From positions 85,264 through 149,263 of the forward strand of contig JAJEKB010021191.1 of assembly GCA_022393335.1 (NCBI GenBank): a stretch of 64,000 nucleotides of DNA, in the 5' to 3' direction. Made by a program: the position numbers and the translations under genes. Origin of the DNA: Macrotrachela quadricornifera (taxonomy: Eukaryota; Rotifera; Eurotatoria; Philodinida; Philodinidae). Below, piece by piece: positions 63,436-64,000 of the stretch. The notes beneath the pieces are model-generated. The model worked only from the letters and a program-made list of their open reading frames with translations, was not told the DNA's origin and did not search any database. Within the stretch, counting starts at the first letter, position 1. Every line of letters begins with the position of its first letter.

Positions 63436-64000
63436 TCCATGGTAGAACAGTCTGTGAACCACTATTCGAAAAATTCTCAGATTTTAATGTTATAAGCATC
63501 ATCTTAATGATGGTACGGTCCAACAGTTACATACATTCACTCAATCATATATATTTATGATCTTCAGATTCTCTAAAGAAATTGAATTTTTCGCATTTCT
63601 ATTTTGTGAAACATGATCTGAAAGAGTGTTGAAATGTTTAAGGGTAGAAACTTGGGCCCATCCTCTCTCCATCTCCCTCACAAACCATGAGCGGCAGACT
63701 CAATGACGTTTGTCACAGATCGTGACCGACACTGTAGTAACTCTTACTATTCTAGCATAGACTATAATCTGTAAAGGATTGAAGACCATCATAGACACTC
63801 AATCGGACAAACTCTGGATATCTTATATACAATGTATGCAGCTTCATCGTATTTCACATTTTTAATCTGCCAGAGATTGCACTAACAGCTTTTAAATTCG
63901 TAGATCTTCTCTCAAAAAAAAAGTTCGAACATCAGTTGCATACCACATTAACTAAATTGGGTACCATTTCAGTTTAAAAACATATATTAGTGGGTTTGTC
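63436..64000. other. downstream of the JmjC-like gene
   Basis: No exon could be joined with confidence. The stretch from 63650 to 63760 is less AT-rich but has stops in all plus frames. Confidence 0.35.

Noticed and set aside
1..64000. tRNA, rRNA and spliced-leader genes
   Set aside because: I looked for tRNA B-box words such as GGTTCGAATCC and for a rotifer-type leader followed by a donor, and saw none by eye; a covariance-model scan would be decisive.

Overview
The window looks like nuclear DNA of a small AT-rich metazoan, most likely a bdelloid rotifer (Rotaria or Adineta type). The reasons are: genes with many short introns (48, 51, 53 bp) beside longer ones; a membrane protein of the Cys-rich 'CxCGxxxxC ... 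GCxPxESxLxSTLECFYD ... CSPxxCSYxY' type fused to FG-GAP repeats, a style I associate with bdelloids; and a dense mix of DNA transposons, MITEs and non-LTR elements. The taxonomic call is inference from recognition, not from a search.

Layout. 0-3 kb: the 3' part of a multi-exon gene for a membrane-anchored FG-GAP beta-propeller protein (+). 5-6.6 kb: a two-exon cytochrome P450 of the CYP7/CYP8 type (-). 6.6-8.4 kb: two inverted, decayed copies of an unidentified coding fragment. 8.4-15 kb: almost empty apart from an F-box fragment at 13.5 kb. 15.1-22.7 kb: the most striking gene, a six-exon minus-strand gene whose splice junctions I could place exactly. It gives one 2,246-residue protein with ankyrin repeats, two WWE-like modules, a coiled coil, a complete DExH helicase, a nucleotidyltransferase-like segment and a PARP catalytic domain with an intact H-Y-E triad. 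22.7-27.7 kb: non-coding with one inverted-repeat element. 27.7-32.8 kb: a satellite of about 93-bp units with a four-unit higher-order period. 33.3 kb: purine/pyrimidine hairpin repeats.

33.9-61 kb is a transposon graveyard with datable events. It holds an hAT MITE (33.9 kb), a Ginger-like integrase DNA transposon (36.8-44.2 kb) split by a full-length-looking LINE with two intact ORFs and a clear target-site duplication, and an RTE-like LINE 3' fragment (44.7 kb). An 84-bp minisatellite follows (48.4 kb), then a run of fold-back elements (50.0-51.8 kb) and a 175-bp tandem array carrying an hAT MITE (52.0-53.8 kb). Last come a mariner with very long terminal inverted repeats and one stop in its transposase (53.9-55.7 kb), another hAT MITE (58.6 kb) and a TA-flanked element with an hAT-like insert (60.1-60.9 kb). 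62.4-63.4 kb: a JmjC-like protein gene that seems to lack its iron ligands.

The cellular genes (FG-GAP receptor-like protein, P450, helicase-PARP protein, F-box fragment, JmjC-like protein) do not form an evident pathway. Two 10-N gaps sit inside tandem repeats, and both are flanked by the same 47-bp sequence on either side, so repeat copy numbers here should not be trusted.
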